Shown: piece after piece, positions 61,258 through 64,000 of the stretch
How positions within the stretch are numbered: the first letter of the stretch is position 1
How the letters are laid out: each line of letters opens with the position of its first letter
DNA from: Phormidium ambiguum IAM M-71
GTDB lineage: Bacteria; Cyanobacteriota; Cyanobacteriia; Cyanobacteriales; Aerosakkonemataceae
Direction of reading: 5' to 3'
NCBI RefSeq assembly: GCF_001904725.1
Contig: NZ_MRCE01000012.1
Span: 62,001-126,000, forward strand
Length of the DNA: 64,000 nucleotides
The notes under the pieces: generated by a model
Told to the model about the DNA's origin: nothing
Databases searched by the model: none
What the model saw: the letters and a program-made list of their open reading frames with translations, nothing else
Position numbers and translations under genes: made by a program

Positions 61258-64000
61258 ATGTCAAAGTCACTTTTCTTTGGCTCAACTTTAGCTTGTTTGG
61301 CAGTAATAGGTGCGATCGAAAATTTCGGAATTAACCATCCTAGTGCTTCAGCACAACCTATTATTCCCGCAACAGACGGAACTAATACTCAAGTTATCCC
61401 AAATGGTAATCAATTTAACATCCAGGGAGGACAATCCTCCCAAGATGGCAAAAATTTATTTCATAGTTTTCAAAGATTCGGCTTATCGCAAAATCAAATA
61501 GCTAATTTTTTAGCTAATCCCAACATCCGCAACATAATCGGGCGAATCAATGGTGGTGAAGCTTCTTTAATTAACGGATTAATTCAAGTAATGGGGGGAA
61601 AATCTAATTTATATTTGATGAACCCAGCCGGGATTATTTTTGGTTCTAATGCTCAATTAAATGTACCGGGCGCTTTCACTGCTACCACTGCTACAGGGAT
61701 TGGCTTTGGTAATAATAATTGGTTCAACGCAATTGGTAATAATAATTGGTCAGCTTTAGTTGGTACGCCAAATGAATTTAGATTTGATTCTCTCAATCCC
61801 GGAAGTATTGTTAATTTTGGTAATTTAACTGTAGGAACAGGAGAAAGTTTAACTTTAATCGGTGGTAATGTGATTAATCTTGGCACTTTGGAAGCACCAG
61901 GAGGCAGAATTACTGTTGCCGCAGTTCCGGGTAAAAATTTGGTTCGCATTTCCCAAGAAGGACGTTTATTAAGTGTTGAATTACCATTAATCCCAGAGGG
62001 AGAAATTCAATCAGGAATCACAGCTTTGTCATTACCTCAATTACTTACAGGCAATAATATTGGCAATGCTAATGTTGTTTCAGTGAACGAAAAAGGACAA
62101 GTAATTTTGACAGGTTCTGGCATTACCCTACCAGATGCAGCAGGAACTACTATTATCTCAGGTAATGTTTCTAGTCGCAGTCAGCAGTCAGTTGGCGGAG
62201 AAATTAATGTTTTAGGTTCGCGCATTGCTTTACTCAATGCAAATATCGATGCTTCTGGTGTAAACGGTGGCGGCAATATTTTGATTGGGGGAAATCGTTC
62301 TGGACTCGGCCCTTTGCCCAATGCACAATATACTTTTATTAGTCCTGATTCTGTTGTTTCTGCGGATGCTTTGCAAATAGGCAATGGCGGTAAAATTATT
62401 GTCTTTGCAGAAGATACAACGCAAGTTTACGGTAATTTGACGGCGCGGGGTGGGTTGCTGGGAGGAAATGGCGGATTTATCGAGACAAGTGGTTTGCGAT
62501 CGCTTACAATCACCACAACCCCCAATGTCGGCGCAACAGCAGGTTTAGGCGGCGAATGGTTAATTGACCCTTACAATATCACCATTGTTGCCGGAAATGG
62601 TAACACCAACATTAAGGACAAATCGCCCTTTGAATCATCTGGTGATAATGCACAATTAGGTATTGATTTAATTACCGCAGCACTAAGTTCTGGCGATGTA
62701 ACTATCTCCACAAGTGCTAGTGATACACAAGTTGGTGGTACGCAAGCTGGAGATATTAACTTCTTTACACCGTTAACATTTAATTTAACAACTGAAAGAA
62801 CCCTGACACTGGATGCACATAACAGTATTTCCATTTTCCAACCAATTCAGGGAACAGCAGGTAGCGCCCCTTTGAACCTTGTTTTTAACGCCAATAAGGG
62901 GAATTTAACAGGAGATACAGGCAGAGTTGGTATTTTTAATTCAATTAATACTTTGGGCGGTAATCTTACAATCAATGGTAGTGGAATTTTATTGGAAAAC
63001 AAACCATCTTTAAATTTAGGTGGTGGCGATCTTAATTTAACAGCTGTAGGATCTAGTTCAACTTCAGCCCCCATTCTTCATATTAAAACTGGTACTGAGA
63101 TTGATACAGGTGGAGGAAGCATTACTATTACCAGTAAAGTTACCTCTGGCAATGCTATGGCAATCTCAATTGATAAAACTAATTTAATTGTTAAAGGTAA
63201 TGGAAATATTACAATTAATGGAAATAGTGAAAAAAGTCCTGGCGTTTTTATCACAGGAAATCAACTTACTGTTGAGAATGGAACTATTGAAATTAATGGT
63301 AGTGGTAGACCTGATGGACAGGGTATTTTACTCAATGGTGCTACTAAATTAACTGCAACAGGTAATGGAAAAATTAACCTTAACGTTGGTGAAGGTCGGG
63401 GTCGTTTAACGATCGGTGATTTTAGCGAATTAAAAGCTAATGAAGGTGAAATCAATCTTACAGGTAGCGGTGGCATTTTCCTTAATAATAACAGTAGTAT
63501 TCAATCTAATACTGGTACTATAACCCTAAAAAATTCCGATATTATTTATATTAATACTGGCAGCAATATTCAATCTCTAAATGGTCAGATTAATCTGATT
63601 AGCGATAGCGACTTTTTTCTTACTGATGGTAGTATTCAGTCAGGAAATGCTCAAATTAATTTGAGTAGCAAGGGTTTCATTTTTTTCGATAATAGCAATT
63701 TCCAATCTACTAGCGGTGGAATAACACTTACCAGTAATGATTTTGTGCTACTCAATAATGGTAGTAGTCTTAAATCTACTACAGGTGCTATTAGTGTTAC
63801 AGGTAATAATGGTGTTGTAGTCAATTCTAACAGCAGTATTGAATCTAATGATGGTAATATAACACTTGTTGGTCTTTTTAATGGCATTTATATCTATGAC
63901 AACAGCAGCCTGCAATCTACCAACAGTGATATTAATTTAACTGGCATTGAAGTAGAATTTAGTAACAGTAATCTTAATCCCATTCCTGGTAGTGGAAATC
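61258..64000 (+). CDS. Filamentous-hemagglutinin-like two-partner-secretion exoprotein (3' end outside window)
   Basis: The frame is open from ATG 61258 to the window end (914 codons plus one base). A signal peptide covers about residues 1-32 (SKSLFFGSTLACLAVIGAI, cleavage near ASAQ). The TPS domain follows (about 35-170): NLFHSFQRFGLSQNQIANFL, INGGEASLINGLIQ and LYLMNPAGIIFGSNAQL, the sites used by the FhaC-type transporter. Then comes a beta-helix region, and from about residue 740 on there are tandem units of about 23 residues with a shared core like SSIQSNTGTITL. The strand-opposed frames across it are shadows. No C-terminal module is visible. Confidence 0.93.
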   Translation, partial: MSKSLFFGSTLACLAVIGAIENFGINHPSASAQPIIPATDGTNTQVIPNGNQFNIQGGQSSQDGKNLFHSFQRFGLSQNQIANFLANPNIRNIIGRINGGEASLINGLIQVMGGKSNLYLMNPAGIIFGSNAQLNVPGAFTATTATGIGFGNNNWFNAIGNNNWSALVGTPNEFRFDSLNPGSIVNFGNLTVGTGESLTLIGGNVINLGTLEAPGGRITVAAVPGKNLVRISQEGRLLSVELPLIPEGEIQSGITALSLPQLLTGNNIGNANVVSVNEKGQVILTGSGITLPDAAGTTIISGNVSSRSQQSVGGEINVLGSRIALLNANIDASGVNGGGNILIGGNRSGLGPLPNAQYTFISPDSVVSADALQIGNGGKIIVFAEDTTQVYGNLTARGGLLGGNGGFIETSGLRSLTITTTPNVGATAGLGGEWLIDPYNITIVAGNGNTNIKDKSPFESSGDNAQLGIDLITAALSSGDVTISTSASDTQVGGTQAGDINFFTPLTFNLTTERTLTLDAHNSISIFQPIQGTAGSAPLNLVFNANKGNLTGDTGRVGIFNSINTLGGNLTINGSGILLENKPSLNLGGGDLNLTAVGSSSTSAPILHIKTGTEIDTGGGSITITSKVTSGNAMAISIDKTNLIVKGNGNITINGNSEKSPGVFITGNQLTVENGTIEINGSGRPDGQGILLNGATKLTATGNGKINLNVGEGRGRLTIGDFSELKANEGEINLTGSGGIFLNNNSSIQSNTGTITLKNSDIIYINTGSNIQSLNGQINLISDSDFFLTDGSIQSGNAQINLSSKGFIFFDNSNFQSTSGGITLTSNDFVLLNNGSSLKSTTGAISVTGNNGVVVNSNSSIESNDGNITLVGLFNGIYIYDNSSLQSTNSDINLTGIEVEFSNSNLNPIPGSGN

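Noticed and set aside
61653-63887. Several reverse-strand frames in the exoprotein region
   Set aside because: The plus strand carries one long uninterrupted frame with signal peptide and TPS motifs; the reverse frames are Pro/Leu-rich shadows.

Overview
The window comes from a cyanobacterium, most likely a filamentous one. The DNA is AT-rich and full of the HIP1 octamer GCGATCGC. It carries typical cyanobacterial families: GUN4-domain kinase, PSRP-3/Ycf65, DUF1822, DUF928, CHASE2/CHAT, PEP-CTERM proteins, HstK-type giant kinases and a two-partner-secretion exoprotein. Housekeeping anchors are ruvB, hisF, clpS and tRNA-Ala(GGC). No species can be named from sequence alone.

Left part (1-16.5 kb). 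A truncated CHAT protease-like gene and an NmrA-type dehydrogenase precede a forward gene row. The row is a red-chlorophyll-catabolite-reductase-like protein, a heme-c-sensing class III cyclase, a nitrilase-fold protein, an aldehyde dehydrogenase, a small calycin-like protein, an alpha/beta-hydrolase, a frameshifted SUMF1-type gene, an MDR reductase, a convergent RidA and an NTF2-like protein. The nitrilase, hydrolase and RidA members all lack canonical catalytic residues, so this looks like an uncharacterised metabolic cluster. A kinase-GUN4 fusion, a compact three-gene unit resembling a toxin/immunity set and an exported flavoprotein follow.

Middle (16.7-39.7 kb). Here lie a 1749-residue multi-PAS/GAF hybrid histidine kinase, clpS with a DUF2103 gene, small membrane proteins, an M24-fold protein with altered metal ligands, a 23-residue membrane microprotein, a beta-propeller protein, an intradiol-dioxygenase-like protein, a membrane-anchored GrpE-like protein, PSRP-3, a HAD hydrolase, a HindVP-type restriction-modification pair, a TPR lipoprotein-like or secreted protein, ruvB/hisF, tRNA-Ala, a RelE-type toxin-antitoxin pair and a fossil YoeB toxin beside its intact antitoxin. 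Several dispersed repeats occur, including a 122-bp MITE-like pair.

Right part (40.4-64 kb). Two tandem paralogous kinase-ATPase-histidine-kinase giants (1814 and 1934 residues) are followed by a divergent HxlR/SDR pair. A reverse-strand operon then encodes a sigma-like factor, DUF1822, CHAT-CHASE2 and DUF928. On the forward strand come a small membrane protein, a lectin-like PEP-CTERM protein, a second PEP-CTERM protein, a sugar transferase and a large filamentous-hemagglutinin-like exoprotein that runs off the end. Three ungapped 73-bp copies of one element, each with a promoter-like TTGAAT-17-TTAGAT core, sit upstream of the first three forward genes and next to the sigma gene. The whole suggests a cell-surface/export regulon.
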